This document shows positions 32,601 through 45,542 of a stretch of 64,000 nt of DNA, in pieces. Origin of the DNA: Owenia fusiformis. Taxonomy: Eukaryota > Annelida > Polychaeta > Sabellida > Oweniidae. The notes beneath the pieces were generated by a model, which made no database searches, had not been told where the DNA came from, and was given only the letters and a program-made list of their open reading frames with translations. Within the stretch, counting starts at the first letter, position 1, and the number at the start of each line of letters is the position of its first letter. Location of the stretch: NCBI GenBank assembly GCA_903813345.2, contig CAIIXF020000012.1, forward strand, positions 7,465,615-7,529,614, in the 5' to 3' direction. The translations under genes were made by a program, and so were the position numbers.

Positions 32601-33469
32601 GCTTTTTTTAGTGGCTAATATTAGATATAGTTTTTACCATTATCAAAATGATTTCAATACTTTTACAAAAATGGGCTTTGCATATACTTCAGTGAAGTCA
32701 CCAGATGGCTAGATGCATATATAATAAATATATGATTAAATTATGCAATGACATAATCATAAACATGCTCTGCTACTCTCTATGAGAAGAACTCAATAAA
32801 CAAGGTCAAGGTCAAGTTGTCAAGGTCCTTTTCAGTAGTCGTTTGTGCATCATCAGTAGTCCACCCTACACAGGTTTCAGGGCTTCAAGAACTATACCTG
32901 ATTTAAATGGAGGGTGCCCTTTAGTGATCTCTTCAAAACATTTAGTGCCCCATGACATAGTCCCTAGTTCTCATTATGCAGACAATGTTCTTTGTTAAAC
33001 CATTGGAAACGTTAATATGAAGTCAAGTACCTCCAATCCACAAAACAATACATAAGAGGATGAAGTCTATTGAATTATCAATTCTGGGGTATCTTTTACA
33101 TTTACTTAGTTGATTTAAAGACGTTTGTATCCATCTGCGAAAACATGTGAATGTTTACATGTAGCCTGTAAATAAATATTGGAGTATCCTTCATCCTCCA
33201 AAAATCTTTAAAAGTTCTGCAAAATGACAATAGTATGGCACGTTTAAGAGCGATTAAAATAGCTGAGAAAATCTGTTCCTCAAACCTTTTCAAACAAAAA
33301 CATGTTGTTATCATAACACAAAACATGAAGCGCAATCTCATCTAGAATTCTAAATAAATGAAATTAACAACATCCTCTATTAGTTCATCATTAGCTAGCA
33401 CAATGGGGTAAGACCTATTCAATTTGTGATGACTAATACATCCGATACACATGACAACCATAATAAAAA

Positions 33470-33620
33470 CAAGGCATTAACATGCAAAATGTTACCACCT
33501 GCCATTTGTTACAGTTGCTGACCACCGAATGTGGAACACCAACCACCGAATGTCATATCCCGAATATCAACCCCCAAAACTGTTCACAAAAAGGTTGGAG
33601 ACAATAAAAACAGTATGTAT
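33470..33620 (+). repeat. Family C interspersed repeat, interior duplicated
   Basis: 'acaaggcattaacatgcaaa' head and 'cacctgccatttgttacag'. The 'accaccgaat' motif occurs twice, so the interior is longer than in other copies. The 3' hairpin is replaced by the tandem repeat that follows. Confidence 0.65.
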
Positions 33621-33822
33621 GTATATATAAATTTCTGAGTACCTCGATTATGGGTTTCAATACCAATACCAATATCTGAAAAAATACCCTTTACAAAAGT
33701 TTCATCCATCCTTCAGTGTATGTATGTATATATAAATTTCTGAGTACCTCGATTATGGGTTTCAATACCAATACCAATATCTGAAAAAATACCCTTTACA
33801 AAAGTTTCATCCATCCTTCAGT
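33612..33822. repeat. Exact 105-bp tandem duplication
   Basis: 'gtatgtatgtatatataaat' starts at 33613 and 33718. The intervening text ('ctgagtacctcgattatggg' and so on) is identical by eye in both units, so the duplication is recent. Confidence 0.85.
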
Positions 33823-34224
33823 GTTCAGGATGTTTCTGAGGACAACTGCATAGTAATCAAGTTAACCACTTATTATAAGTAATGTATTCACTTTGTATAA
33901 TAGCAGCCCAGTTCTTAATTAAACTTGTCACAGAATGAACCTCATCCTTGATATCTCCATAGAGACGCTTCTTTCACTCCATTCTTATCGACAAAATTTG
34001 ATTTCCTTAAATTCCGGTATAATTTCAGTGTTGACGACATCACTTATTACTTTAGTATCTTTTTTCCATTTACTATTGGGGTATTTGATTATCTTCTTAA
34101 AATATGTCGAAACTGACAATTGTTGCTCTTGCATTGCATTGCCCAATTACTAAGGGTGTCGAGTGCACATGCTTTGTACATTCCATTGTTATATTATAAT
34201 GAAATAAAAAAATAAAAAAATAGT

Positions 34225-34320
34225 ACTTTAAAATGGCCATGTTATGAAATACAAATAAAGTAGAAGAGCTGAATCAGCAATTAGTAGTCAATATTCTAAA
34301 TTGTATAGAAATCTATATAT
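34225..34320 (+). repeat. Family D repeat, partial
   Basis: 'agagctgaatcagcaatta', 'gtcaatattctaaattgtat' and the end 'agaaat' are recognisable. The rest is lost. Confidence 0.55.
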
Positions 34321-34410
34321 AATAGATATGATTATTCCTGTCATGAATTTATTAAATAGAAATGATCATTCTTGTCACAAAGAACTTTTTTAAAATTTTC
34401 AGCCTCATAA

Positions 34411-34500
34411 GACAAGGCATAAACATGCAAAATGTCACCACCTGCCATTTGTTACAGATTCCGAGCACCAATTGCCGAACACAACAGCAAATAGTATACT
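34411..34500 (+). repeat. Family C repeat, 5' half
   Basis: 'acaaggcataaacatgcaaa', 'tgtcaccacctgccatttg' and 'agcaccaattgccgaacac'. The 3' hairpin is absent. Confidence 0.65.
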
Positions 34501-34747
34501 GAATGTTAATATGGAAAGTGAAGCGCTCTTTTAAGCAAAATCAAAGTACATGTATTGCATGGGTATAAATAGAGACACTGTTTTCTTAGACGATTGGTGA
34601 ATCAGATGACCATCAGCACTTAGGGAGGAATTAAAGCTATTTCCGAATGCAGTTATACTTAAGAAGTAATCGGGTAAAGTAGTATAACATTGATTGATGA
34701 GATGAAAGTGAGAATATATCTCCAACGAAAAGTCGTCTGCTAATACT

Positions 34748-34900
34748 TTTAATCCGCTCTATTTCTCCATAAAATTTGGATGAGATATCTGATTTCCAGG
34801 CATTTCAATACAATTAAGTGTATTAACCATACATCTGAACCCTTAAGTCCCCTCTAAATCCATGATTTTTCATGCTTATTTACATTTTAAAATTTGACTC
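34748..34900 (-). repeat. Family D repeat, strongly diverged
   Basis: 'ctctatttctccataaaatt', 'catttcaatacaattaagtg' and 'acattttaaaatttgac' keep the family order. The central block has drifted. Confidence 0.5.
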
Positions 34901-35995
34901 GTTTGGTACTTTAGAAAGATGTCTCTATTTGACTTAAATAAAATGGCAAATCTATCCATGCAAAAATAACATTGTGATTTGAGATGGAAAAATTACATCT
35001 CAATAAATTAACTTAAGTGACACTTTCTGGGGGAGGGGTGAAGCGGAGATCGAAGTGCAGGTGATTGGTAATACACTAATGCAATAGGGAATTCACTAAT
35101 TGTCATTTATATTTATGTCCCCCTTTTTGTTTTCTTTCCTGGCTTTGTATAATTCAATGCTTTGTTATCCCCCTGATATCTGTCCAATCTTTATCTTTAA
35201 CCCTAATAAGCAAAACTGATAATTTGCAGCAGTTATTAAACAGAGAAGAATTTTCTTGCTAAAGGCTATGTATAAAACCTAATGAAAAATGATATTTCTT
35301 TTTTGATATAGTGTTTTTGATAAATGTGAAGAAGAGCTTCATTATCTTGAGCTAGATTACCCATATACTAACCTATCAATCCCATGACTCTGTTGTCTGA
35401 TCTTATAGAAATCGTCAATTCTGATTGGTCTATTTAGCAACTGAGGGTTATGGGTAACAACCTCTGTCTGCCCATATTAAGAATTTATATGATCATTTGA
35501 CATATACAGTAGTGAGACATTTATTTAACTCATAAGGATTGGTTTCATATTTCTATTGGAAGACTAGATATATCGTCACCTTAGATACCAATACGGTATT
35601 TTCTTTCAAATATTTGTATAAAACTCCTTTTTTTATCAAATATTTAATTTTGAATATTGACAATTCATGCCTGCCTATAAAAAATTCTTATTCATGAAAT
35701 TGATTATCACTTCTTCTTCTCAATTTGTTCTGTGTGGAGACTTTTATTATTCACATTTTTAGTCTATATATCTTTGAATAAATGTTATTTTCAGAGAATT
35801 CTATTCTTTTAGAAAAATGATGGCACTATTTAACACATGCTGTTAGGTTGGTTCAGATTCATACACCAGATTAAAAAAATCTAAATAAATGGTGGGTAAG
35901 AATAAATATAAATTATTTTCCCTCTTGTCCTTATCTTTTTGAAACGATTGTCATTAGACGTGGATATATTCTACAACATAGTATAAATGATTTAC

Positions 35996-36199
35996 CAGTG
36001 ATCTCCCCAGCATTAAAGCAAGTGGGCGCAACACCCACCTGAGATTTTGAAAATATGCTTCCACCCACCTGAAAATCCATTTGCATTCACTTGAAAATGA
36101 GAAAATAATGAAAAATTGGCATGTGTTGACCAATTTTGGTCTGAATTGTGAAAATGAGAATTTTGCACCCACCTGAAAAAAATCCTGAGGAGATCACTG
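35996..36199 (+). mobile_element. MITE family A copy
   Basis: Inverted ends CAGTGATCTCC and GGAGATCACTG. Interior 'cattaaagcaagtgggcgca' and three 'cacccacctga' motifs. Flanking 5-mers tttac and ttaac agree at 4 of 5 positions. Confidence 0.8.
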
Positions 36200-36394
36200 T
36201 TAACTGTCTGAAATCTAAGATTAAGAAATATATCTTATCAAATTTGTACAATAGTCCATTAGACTAACACTGGTTATCTAATAGCATCCTTCCAAGTAAT
36301 CTATAAAGTCTGCTCTTGAATTGTAAAGTGGCAAAATTGAGCTCCCTTCAGCATTGTATAATCTACAACCCTTGTTGATAGTATCCCAACAGTT

Positions 36395-36530
36395 GAGTTT
36401 TAAATTGTAAAATAGCATAGAAAAGAGTGGAATCGGCAAGGAATAAAGTAAACAGACATGTAGATAACACTCTAAATTGTATAGAAATGGAGAAAATATA
36501 TACATTATTCAGATTTCACAGAGGTTTTGA
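36395..36530 (+). repeat. Family D interspersed repeat
   Basis: 'gagtggaatcggcaaggaat', 'aacactctaaattgtatag' and 'gatttcacagaggttttgag' on the plus strand. Confidence 0.7.
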
Positions 36531-36694
36531 GTTATATAAGCACAACTTGACCAGAGAGAAATTGAAATATTGGGTTATATCAATTCTATAAAAGGCTGCT
36601 GTTACACCGTTCTGTGTTTAAATTCTCAGTCTGGTTTTGCCAATCAATATCAAGAATTCAAGAATTCCAAGAATTTCAATTACAAACCAAAATA

Positions 36695-36837
36695 CAGTAA
36701 AACCTGTGTAAATTGAACTTTTTTTGCCGAGAATAAACATTCAGTGTTGGTAGGTGTTCATTACTGAGAGGGTAATTTGTCCAGACGTCAATAGAGTATG
36801 TGCGGAGCAAGGGTGTCTACTAGAGACAGGTGTTCAC

Positions 36838-36878
<41 letters not shown>

Positions 36879-36899
36879 TCACTTAGACAGGTTTTACTG
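36695..36899. mobile_element. pogo-like MITE (family B), complete, with (AG)n
   Basis: CAGTAAAACCTGTGTAAATT at the left and CAGGTTTTACTG at the right, flanked on both sides by TA (36693-36694, 36900-36901). 205 bp. An (AG)18 microsatellite at 36839-36875 has expanded inside it. Confidence 0.82.
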
Positions 36900-37157
36900 T
36901 ATTCCAGATTTTGTGACATTTCTATATAATTTGGAATACTGGTCAGCTGCTCATTAGCATTATTCCTTATTAGTGATTAAACTAAGTCCCCTTTTCTGTT
37001 ATATTTGAGAACTTATAATACAACAACATTTTCAAATGGGAATCCAAGAAAGTCATTGCCAATTCCAAATGATAAGATCTCACCATTATGCAGTGTTCTT
37101 GAATATCTCCAGATCTGTACCCTTTTTAAGAATGAAATGTGTCTAACACTCTTCATA

Positions 37158-37315
37158 CAAGGCATTAACATGCAAAATGTTAGAACCTGCCATTGCTGAC
37201 AGCCAAACACCAACAGCCAAATGCCAACTGCTGAACTTTGACCACTGAACACCATCCACAAAAAAGTAAAGTATAAGAAAATAACAGTATGTCATCACTT
37301 CTGGCAGTGACATAA
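37158..37315 (+). repeat. Family C interspersed repeat, complete
   Basis: 'acaaggcattaacatgcaaa' head, 'gaacaccatccacaaaaaag' middle and the hairpin 'gtcatcacttctggcagtgac' at the 3' end. Confidence 0.72.
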
Positions 37316-37670
37316 TTACTGATAAATGACTGAACTCAGCTGACCAATCACAGACTATTGCTTGTAAAAGATGCAACTCATAAATATGCTATTTGGTGCT
37401 TTCTCATTGACTGGAAGCTTGACTTTAGAATGATCTGAAGAACTCAGAGCAAAGTACACATGATGATGATCACAGGGTAGGTATCTCTTAAACCAACACA
37501 TCAAATCCTCTCAAGATATTAGCCTGAACCTGGAAGCTCTCTTGAGAATACTTATTTAGGACATTCTAACTGACTAGAATATTAATCAAACACCAGGGTT
37601 GACTGAGTGCAGTTGAGAGCACACAGAATTGCACCAAATTATCTGGTGCGGATTGTTACACTTGTAAATA

Positions 37671-37841
37671 CAGTAAAACCTGTCTTAGTGAACATCTCTC
37701 CCTCTTGAACCCCTGTAGGCACAACTTCAAGACACATTTTTACATTGACTCCTGTATCAAATCCCCTCTCTTTATATAAACACCTATTTACAGTGAAAAC
37801 TTTTTGTGGCTCTATTGGTGTTCAATATACAGGTTTTACTG
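37671..37841. mobile_element. pogo-like MITE (family B), complete
   Basis: 171 bp between TA dinucleotides (37669-37670, 37842-37843). The ends CAGTAAAACCTGT and ACAGGTTTTACTG are perfect inverted repeats. Confidence 0.85.
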
Positions 37842-38140
37842 TATGTAAAATAAGCGTCATAAGTGAGAAAAATGATAAATATGTTACAAAAAGAAATGAA
37901 AACAGACAAATCATGGAGGTCAATGGAATTTCTGAAAACTGACACCATAAAAGGTGTTCATATTCACAGGTGTTCATGTTCAAAGGTGTTCATTTCACAT
38001 AAGAGAAGTGTTCTCATTCCAAGGTTTAACTGTAATTCATGATATCAATAATAATTAAAAATAAAATAAAAATAATTCCTGGATTAATTTATTCTCAATG
38101 CCCTTGGACAGAGTATACATCTAACAAAGAATAATTGATA

Positions 38141-38350
38141 TAAATGACTTACAATGAATTCTACAAATTCAAATTGCATAAGACAAGATTGTATGGCCTT
38201 CGTTCCCAAGTTGATGAACGTTTATTTTTATAATCAAAATAAAGGAAAGAAACCCATGAACTGTTAAATGACTTACAATGAATTCTACCAATTCAAATTG
38301 CATAAGACAAGATTGTATGGCCTTCATTTCCAAGTTCATGAACGTTTAAT
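38141..38350. repeat. Tandem duplication of about 124 bp
   Basis: 'taaatgacttacaatgaatt' begins at 38141 and 38265. The shared part differs at about five bases. Each unit contains a GTAAGT after an open minus-strand stretch, discussed under rejected items. Confidence 0.8.
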
Positions 38351-39422
38351 TTTGTATAAGCAGATAACAATTCCCTTTCCAATACTCCATTATGTTCGCG
38401 AAATGTGATTAATTTATTTAAGTGTCTTGTGTTATATAGCATCTGGCATCAATTACTTTTAGTAGACTCAAAAATATATTTGCAAATAAGTCTGCAATAA
38501 AAGCCATCGAGCGATTTGTCTGAAAATGCACAAACAAGTAAAATAAGTACCATTTGCATTCATTCGACTTCACTTCTTAAAAGAGAGCTTCTTCTTCAAT
38601 TAGATGCCCCTGCTCGACATCCACCCACCTACCAAGCTACCATTTCTTGATATAAAAAAAATAAGGGAGACACGGAAAACCTAATTTCTAAGGTACATAG
38701 CCTCTTTAAAACCAGTTTCTGATACCATTATCTTATAAGAGAGTATGTAATCTTAAAAGTCTTACACAAATCTATTCCACTATTTGATAAGAATGGGTTA
38801 CGATTGATTGTGTCAACTTAACAAATTGACTTTTTCCTTTCATTACTCTGTAACAGCAACTAATGTAATTTAGAAAAAATAAACCTAGGCAGAAAATGTC
38901 GATGTCTCATGATTAAAACATGAAATTGCATGAGAAATAAGGGATATTGAAAGAAAATACACATGTACAATATAGCTATACTCTTGGTTCATAAGAACAT
39001 GTGAGAAAATTGAGGATATTTTTTATATTTTTGAGATAAAATGAGTAAAATTAAACTACGAAGAGGCAACTTTAAACTGGGTTAACTTGTAAGGTTATGA
39101 GTAAAGTAATTCTAACTGAGAACAATAAACGTCTTTGATTTAGAATTGATTCACAAATTAAGTTGATAAAACTATAAATGCATTTAAAGGGACTAATATC
39201 AAATGTAAATGTATTTTTGAATAATATAAAATAATATCTGGCAGATCAGAATGTATTTTTCGTAAGTTACCCCCTGCCCGCCTGATAGGGGTGGGGGTAG
39301 ATTCAAGTCTCTGGACCTCCCTGACTTATCTCCTCTATTATCTATTTTGTAAGGAGGTGAGTAGTGGTGTGGGGGACCACAAGGGCTTATAACTCAATTA
39401 GTAGCTAGCAATATAAAAGCAA

Positions 39423-40340
39423 TATGAAAGTTGAAATCCCTCATCTAACTATGGATGTTTAGTGCCAATGAGGCAAGAGGCTTTAAGTTAATAAGTCTGA
39501 ACTTCACAATGAGTGATTTGTGTGAATAAGTTGAGAGGCTTTAAGTTAATAAGTTCGAACTTCAAAATGAGTGATTGGTGTGAATGAGGTGAGAGGTTTT
39601 AAGTTAATAAAACACTAAGTCTGAACTTCGCTATGGGTGATTAGTGTGAATAAGGTAGGAGGCTTTAAGTTAATAAATCTGAACTTCACAATGAGAGATT
39701 GGTGTGAATAAGATGGGAGGCTTTAACTTAATAAGTCTGAATCTCACAATGAGTGATTAGTGTGAATGAGGGGAGAGGTTTTAAGTTAAGAAAACACTAA
39801 GTCTGAACTTCACTATGGGTGATTAGTGTGAATGAGGTGAGAGGCTTTAAGTTAATAAGTCTGAACTTCACAATGAGTGATTTGTGTGCATGAGGTGGGA
39901 GGCTTTAAGTTAATAAGTCTGAACTTCACAATAAGTGATTAGTGTGAATGAGGTGGGAGGCTTTAAGTTAATAAGTCTGAACTTCACTATGAGTGATTAG
40001 TGTGAAAGAGGCTTTAAGTTAATAAGTCTGAACTTCATTATGGGTGATTAGTGTGAAAGAGATGAGAGGCTTTAAGTTAATAAGTCTGAACTTCACAATG
40101 AGTGATTAGTGTGAATGAGGCTAGAGGCTTTAAGTTAATAAGTCTGAACTTCACGATGAGTGATTAGTGTGAATAAGGTGGGAGGCTTTAAGTTAATAAG
40201 TCAGATCTTCACAATGAGTGATTAGTGTGAATGAGGCTAGAGGCTTAAAGTTAATAAGTCTGAACTTCACAATGAGTGATTAGTGTGAATAAGGTGGGAG
40301 GCTTTAAGTTAATAAGTCTGAACTTCATTGCCTTGCATGT
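39423..40340. repeat. 58-bp minisatellite, about 15 units
   Basis: The unit begins CTTTAAGTTAATAAGTCTGA and starts at 39481, 39539, 39597, 39663, 39721, 39779, 39845, 39903, 39961, 40012, 40070, 40128, 40186, 40244 and 40302. Units 3 and 6 are 66 bp because of an 'aaacacta' insertion and unit 9 is 51 bp. The unit length is not a multiple of three and no frame runs through it. Confidence 0.92.
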
Positions 40341-40639
40341 TATAATACTAAGAAGTCATCAAATACGGATTAAGGCCTCTTAAGTACAAAACTATGGCAT
40401 TTTTGCTTGATTTTGTGATCTACAGGACTTGAACATAGAATTAGCAAGATATACTGTAACAGCCTAGAACATTATAACAAAACAAAACTACTAGAAAGTG
40501 TAGGAGTACTATAGGATATCTCAATGGCTTTCTTCCATTGCATTTCTTATCTCTCTTAAATTGAATTGCGCTTTAAGAATAATATTGCATTGAAAAATAT
40601 GTAATTAAAATAATTTAAAGTTTCTCTATAAACATGTTC

Positions 40640-40705
40640 AGTAAAACTTGTCTTAATGAACTCCTATCTCTAGTGAACACATGTCTCTTAAGTGGACACC
40701 CCAAC
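40640..40705. repeat. pogo-like family B fragment
   Basis: 'cagtaaaacttgtcttaatg' followed by 'tctctagtgaacac'. One end only. Confidence 0.5.
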
Positions 40706-41261
40706 ATTAGATAAATATGGATTCCTATAAATCTGAATTGACAGGTAGATGTAATGCTACATTTCTATTCTCTATTATCACTGCATTCCATTCTTTTTCA
40801 CCCTTATTTCATGCATTTTCAAGTTAACTCTTGGTATTATCCCATAGCTAGTAGACTTAGCAAGATTCATCCTTCTTATTTCAACATCGTGATTGATAAA
40901 CATGGAAAGAACACGGAATTCACAAAGAATTCTACGCCATGAGTGTTAGCCTATGTCAGTCCCTAGTAAATTAAATAAACAAAATCAGCACAATATTTTC
41001 CCCATAGATCACAAGACATATCCTTGTAATTTGTATCTACCTGTAGAGAACAATAGGATGCAGGCTTCAAGAGGCAATTAACTCAACATTCATCCTTTCT
41101 TCATAATATATCTCCTCACAATAGTGAATTAACAGTGCATTCAATTGACATAAATATATCAAGTAGTTAATCCTTAATCTTGATTTGCCCTCTGATTTAT
41201 CAGAGACCCCCCCCCCCCAGGTTCAATTCCTTGTAGGTGAAGTACTTTTTTTTCTAAACAG

Positions 41262-41480
41262 AGTAAAACCTGTCTAAATGAACACCTTTGGTACCCTTGT
41301 AGGTACGTTTGTAGGGACTCTGAAAAGTGTTCCACTAACAGAGGTGTTCTACTTCTAGAGGTGTTGAAATACTATATACAGAAAAACTAATTACTTGATA
41401 TGTTTTGTAAATATTTTTGTTTTATTTTTGTGAATAAATATTTTAATTAAAAAAATATATATACAGAAAAACCTTGGATT
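41262..41480. repeat. pogo-like family B fragments
   Basis: 'gagtaaaacctgtctaaatg' and 'aacaccttt' at the left, 'acagaaaaaccttggattgc' near 41461. Termini are degraded. Confidence 0.45.
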
Positions 41481-42733
41481 GCCACTGAGACTGGCCTAAA
41501 GTGCTTAAATTGGTAGGTGTTCACATTTCTATTTAAAATCAGTGACAAAATGTCACCAACTGATTGCAGTTACAACAGGAAAAGTGAGACGCCGCCTACC
41601 AAGCTCACAACAATATTAAACCTTTTTTAGGTACCATAAGATGCTCAAGGGGAATGCCAATAACAGCAATACTAAAAAGAAAATACTGACTTAGGCAAGG
41701 CTTCTCAGTCAGCACCTTAACATGAAAGCGCCAATTATGTGATGCACCTGCTAGCCCACCGGCTCTAGATAATTAAAGTAGAATATTTCTAAGTAGAATA
41801 CAAAAATTATGATATTTCATCTTAAGAATGGTTTGTTTTATATGGTAATATCAGTCTATCTTGCTGTTCAAAATGTCACATAAAACCCAACAGCATAGAT
41901 GATTAAAGTAATATAATATTTTTGTGAATTTTTGTGAAATGTCACATAAAACCTGACAGCATTTAGAAACTATATTTTTAAGTGTGAAAAATTTATGATA
42001 TTTCATCCTCAGAATGGTGTGTTATATATGGTAATATCAGTGTACCTTACTCTTCAAAATGTCATAATTTGAGTATAACAAAGATATAATGCTGAAATAT
42101 GGCAATAATATCAGTCTTTGAGTGCCACTACATTATATCCAGAAAATAGTTTAAAATGAGCATGATTCGCAATGGAGCAACATAAAATCGTAAGATTATT
42201 CGTAGATCGAAAACATAAATCCGGACATTCCGTTTCTTGAGTGAGAAAGACTACATTTTCAATGAAGCATATGAAATTGTCCCTTCCAGAAAATACCACA
42301 CATATAGCACAAATTTCTCACTTTTTACTATTAATAACAATAATATAACATTCTTATTGTATCATATTACAATCCAGAGTGTTACAGACATGGGTGTTAA
42401 CAATTTATTCCTCGCTGGGTTTTCTCTATTTCATGCTACTGGAAAGAAATGTCTAATAAGTCGGAAATTTCATTCATGAATAAGCTCCTATCTTAACAGG
42501 ATTTCTTGATAACAAATGCAGACAATATATTGATGAAAAACAGTATTGCATTGATCCTATAATTTTGGCACCATCAAGAGATACGTTATCTAATAAACAC
42601 AGTATCCATAAATAAATGGTATTTAGAAGTATAAATGTACATATATTCTTCAACATAAACTGAAATATTGTTTCATTTGTTGGTGATGTTAAAACAGTTA
42701 AGACTGCATATTCTAAAAAATGAAGATAAAATA

Positions 42734-42900
42734 CAGGGGTTTCATTAGCAGCAGGCAACAGGCAATTTTCACCAAAATTGGATGTTGTTTTTAGGGAATT
42801 TTCAACTTTTCCATGTTAATTTCATGATTTCCATTAATTTTGCCTGTACAGTTGCTTTCATTTATTTAGCCTGATGTGAGAAATTCTAGTGAAACCCCTG
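42734..42900 (+). mobile_element. MITE family E copy with perfect 5-bp duplication
   Basis: CAGGGGTTTCATTAG and CTAGTGAAACCCCTG ends, flanked by AAATA on both sides (42729-42733, 42901-42905). 167 bp, no coding capacity. Confidence 0.85.
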
Positions 42901-43424
42901 AAATATCATATCTTGCGTTGATCTCTACTTTAGACTTCCATCTTAATGATCTTGTCTTCAAGAAAACTAAGGGAGCTAAGCCATTTGAGAGTATACTGTC
43001 AAAAAGTGGAGTCATCTTGACCCCTATTTGTTAAAAGATAAGAAATTCTGATTTCCGCAATGTGTCAAAGAAATCAAAAAATCACATTTTTCAACCAAGA
43101 TTAGAAATATAGTGAAATACATGTTGACATGTTCTTCAGGATCTAAAATTGACCAATGAACAAAAGGGTGTCACAGTTATCCCAGTTACAAAGTTTGACC
43201 CAATTAGGGATAATGCTCTATATAATATTTTCCAGAATACTCAGATTCAAATTGAAAATAAATGGGCTTACTTTTTTTGAGAGACACCTCTCATCAATTA
43301 CGAAAATCTCATTCCGTATAAAATGTCCCACTTAGTAAAATCTGCTCTTACATTTAGTAATCCACTCACATTTAAAAACATGGGAGCCCCTGAGAAAATC
43401 TCAAATAAGATTCAGCATATTTTA

Positions 43425-43563
43425 CACTATTTTCACTAAAAGTTGAACAAATTGCCTACTTTTCTTGTATTTCTATACAATTTAGAGTGTTCAGTACATG
43501 CCTGTTTACTTTATTCCTTGCTTGTTCCACGATTTTTCACTCAATTTTCATTTCAAAACATGA
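43425..43563 (-). repeat. Family D interspersed repeat
   Basis: 'cttttcttgtatttctatac', AATTTAGAGTGTTCAGTACATG and 'cattttcatttcaaaacatg' in family order. Confidence 0.7.
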
Positions 43564-43700
43564 TTGCCATGATATATTACGGAAGGTTATTGTAAGCTTT
43601 GATGACATTATTATTCAAATGGAATGTGACATCAGTTCTGATTTCACCTCCCAGATTACTTTAGGAATTTTCTCCTCCTATTCTTTCATTACACACCATT

Positions 43701-43981
43701 TTTACATAAAAATTTCATAAATGACCCAATTTACCTCCATTTGTGTATAAATTATGCAGAGGGACGTTTTTTTTCTACTTTCCATCAAAATTTTGAGTTT
43801 AGATGTGTCGGAATATGATGGCTTTAGAAAGGAAGTTACGTTTACATAAAAATTTCATAAATGACCCAATTTACTTCCATTTGTGTATAAATTATGTAGA
43901 GGGACGTTTTTTTCTACTTTCCATCAAAATTTTGTGTTTTGATGAGTCGGAATATGATGGCTTTAGAAAGGAAGTTACATT
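43701..43981. repeat. Tandem duplication of 140 bp
   Basis: 'tttacataaaaatttcataa' starts at 43701 and 43841. The two units differ at fewer than ten bases over the repeat. The frame at 43.8-44.1 kb spans the duplication and is not considered a gene. Confidence 0.85.
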
Positions 43982-44231
43982 GAGAAGCAGTGACTTAGCT
44001 GAAGAATTAACAATGAAAAGACTTGATCCTCGTAAAGCCTCCTTAAAAGTCATCATATCTTCTAACATTCTCTATTCTCTTCTTCAGCTGTATATTCTTG
44101 GTCTTTGTTATATTCAAACTGTCAATTTGCGTGTCTAAGAAGATTGATTTAAGCATAATACCTGTCATTTCCTTGCTTCCTCAGTTACGATATACAGTCT
44201 GCACCCACGGGAAAAACTGCGTGGTGGGCAT

Positions 44232-44383
44232 GTTTTAAAATGGAAAATACAGTGAAAAGAGTGAAATCAGCAAGGAATAAAGTAACCAAATATGTAGTAA
44301 ACACTCTAAATTGTATAGAAATGCAAGAAAATCGGGCAGTTCATTCAAATTTTAGAGAGAAATAGAGTGAAATAAGCATGACG
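44232..44383 (+). repeat. Family D repeat, near-consensus copy
   Basis: Runs from 'ttttaaaatggaaaatacag' through 'aaatcagcaaggaataaagt', 'aacactctaaattgtatag' and 'attcaaattttagagagaaa' to 'aaataagcatga'. It is the clearest copy for building a consensus. Confidence 0.75.
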
Positions 44384-44549
44384 GTAGAGGAATTTTTAGC
44401 TCTTTCATTGCCCGGATATTAACACAGCGGAGTTGCAATCAGAATGCCAATATTAAATATAATCTGCATGATGAAAAGTTCTCAATAGACATTCGGAGAA
44501 ATTTTTGTAAAAACCATTGTTCGCAAGAAACAAATATTCATATTACAGA

Positions 44550-44567
44550 GGGGGGGGGGGGGGGGGG
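44550..44567 (+). repeat. Poly-G run of 18
   Basis: An uninterrupted G18 in AT-rich DNA. Shorter G/C runs occur at about 41206, 52278 and 55181. Confidence 0.9.
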
Positions 44568-45364
44568 TGTCTACATGTACAGATCTGGCAAAAAGATCCC
44601 AATATTCAACATTTTATTGCAAATTTTATTACAATGCACGCAGGTCACATTTCCTTTGATGCTGAGGTGATGATTTTCACATAATAAGTCTCCTTTAACG
44701 CTATAATATACAAGTTCATTTAAAAGAAATGTCTATATTGCCAGGATCCATAGACTGCATTTGATAAAGTGAGTTTACAGAGAAATTTAGAAAATGTAAA
44801 TCCAGAGAAAGAAATATTTTTCCACACAAAATCAAAACTTGGGGTTTACAGCAAAGTAACTCAAAGTTACATACTCAATCAGATATCAATGTCTTGACCC
44901 TGAACCATTAATACTTTATAATTAATATGAATGAATAGCATTTATTTATAACATTTAATCACTATACTTGCATTTATTAGTTGTTCGACGATTGCTCAAG
45001 GCAATCTATTCAAATCCATAGGAATTTAGTCTCTTGTCATGGATATATAATCGAAGTGGCGGGTGTTCGAAAATATCGTTCAGCTAAAACACTTATTTCC
45101 CACTGCTTTTTCTACAAAGAGGGTGATCAATATTAAGTAATCATTTAAAAACAAATAGAGGGTCAGCTCAAATTACCCTTTCGATATAGTTTCATTTTGT
45201 TTTCTTAAAAGAAAGCTTCATGTACAATCATTTGATTATTTGATCCTATCTTAACCAATCAGAATTAGTCAATCAAAATCCAGCTAGCCAATCAGAACTG
45301 CAGAAACACATGACAGATCATGACCGTTACTTTTGAGGTTATTTAATATCAACATCTATATATA

Positions 45365-45542
45365 CAGTAAAACCTGGATATCTGAACACCTCTCGAATCG
45401 GAACACCTCTCAATGTGAACACTTTTTCTCAGTCCTAAATAAATTTTTATCTCCGATTGACTCCAATATTGAGAAAACCCTAAAATGTGAATACAAACAC
45501 TTTAACTGGTTTCATTAGCATTCTGATAGACAGGTTTGGCTG
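45365..45542. mobile_element. pogo-like MITE (family B), diverged subfamily
   Basis: CAGTAAAACCTGGATATCTG at the left and 'gacaggtttggctg' at the right, with TA at the left flank. The interior uses 'tctgaacacctct' instead of 'tagtgaacacc', as does the copy at 48108. Confidence 0.65.

Noticed and set aside
38141-38350. Two tandem minus-strand stretches reading ...KAIQSCLMQFE-x-VEFI before GTAAGT, resembling duplicated mutually exclusive exons
   Set aside because: No acceptor precedes them, and the few coding differences between the units are all amino-acid changing, so there is no sign of selection. A recent non-coding duplication explains them.
39481-40340. Regularly spaced repeats that could suggest a CRISPR array
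   Set aside because: The 58-bp units are contiguous with no unique spacers, and the genome is eukaryotic.
43803-44138. 111-codon plus-strand frame
   Set aside because: It runs through a 140-bp tandem duplication and has no ATG-independent support or motif.
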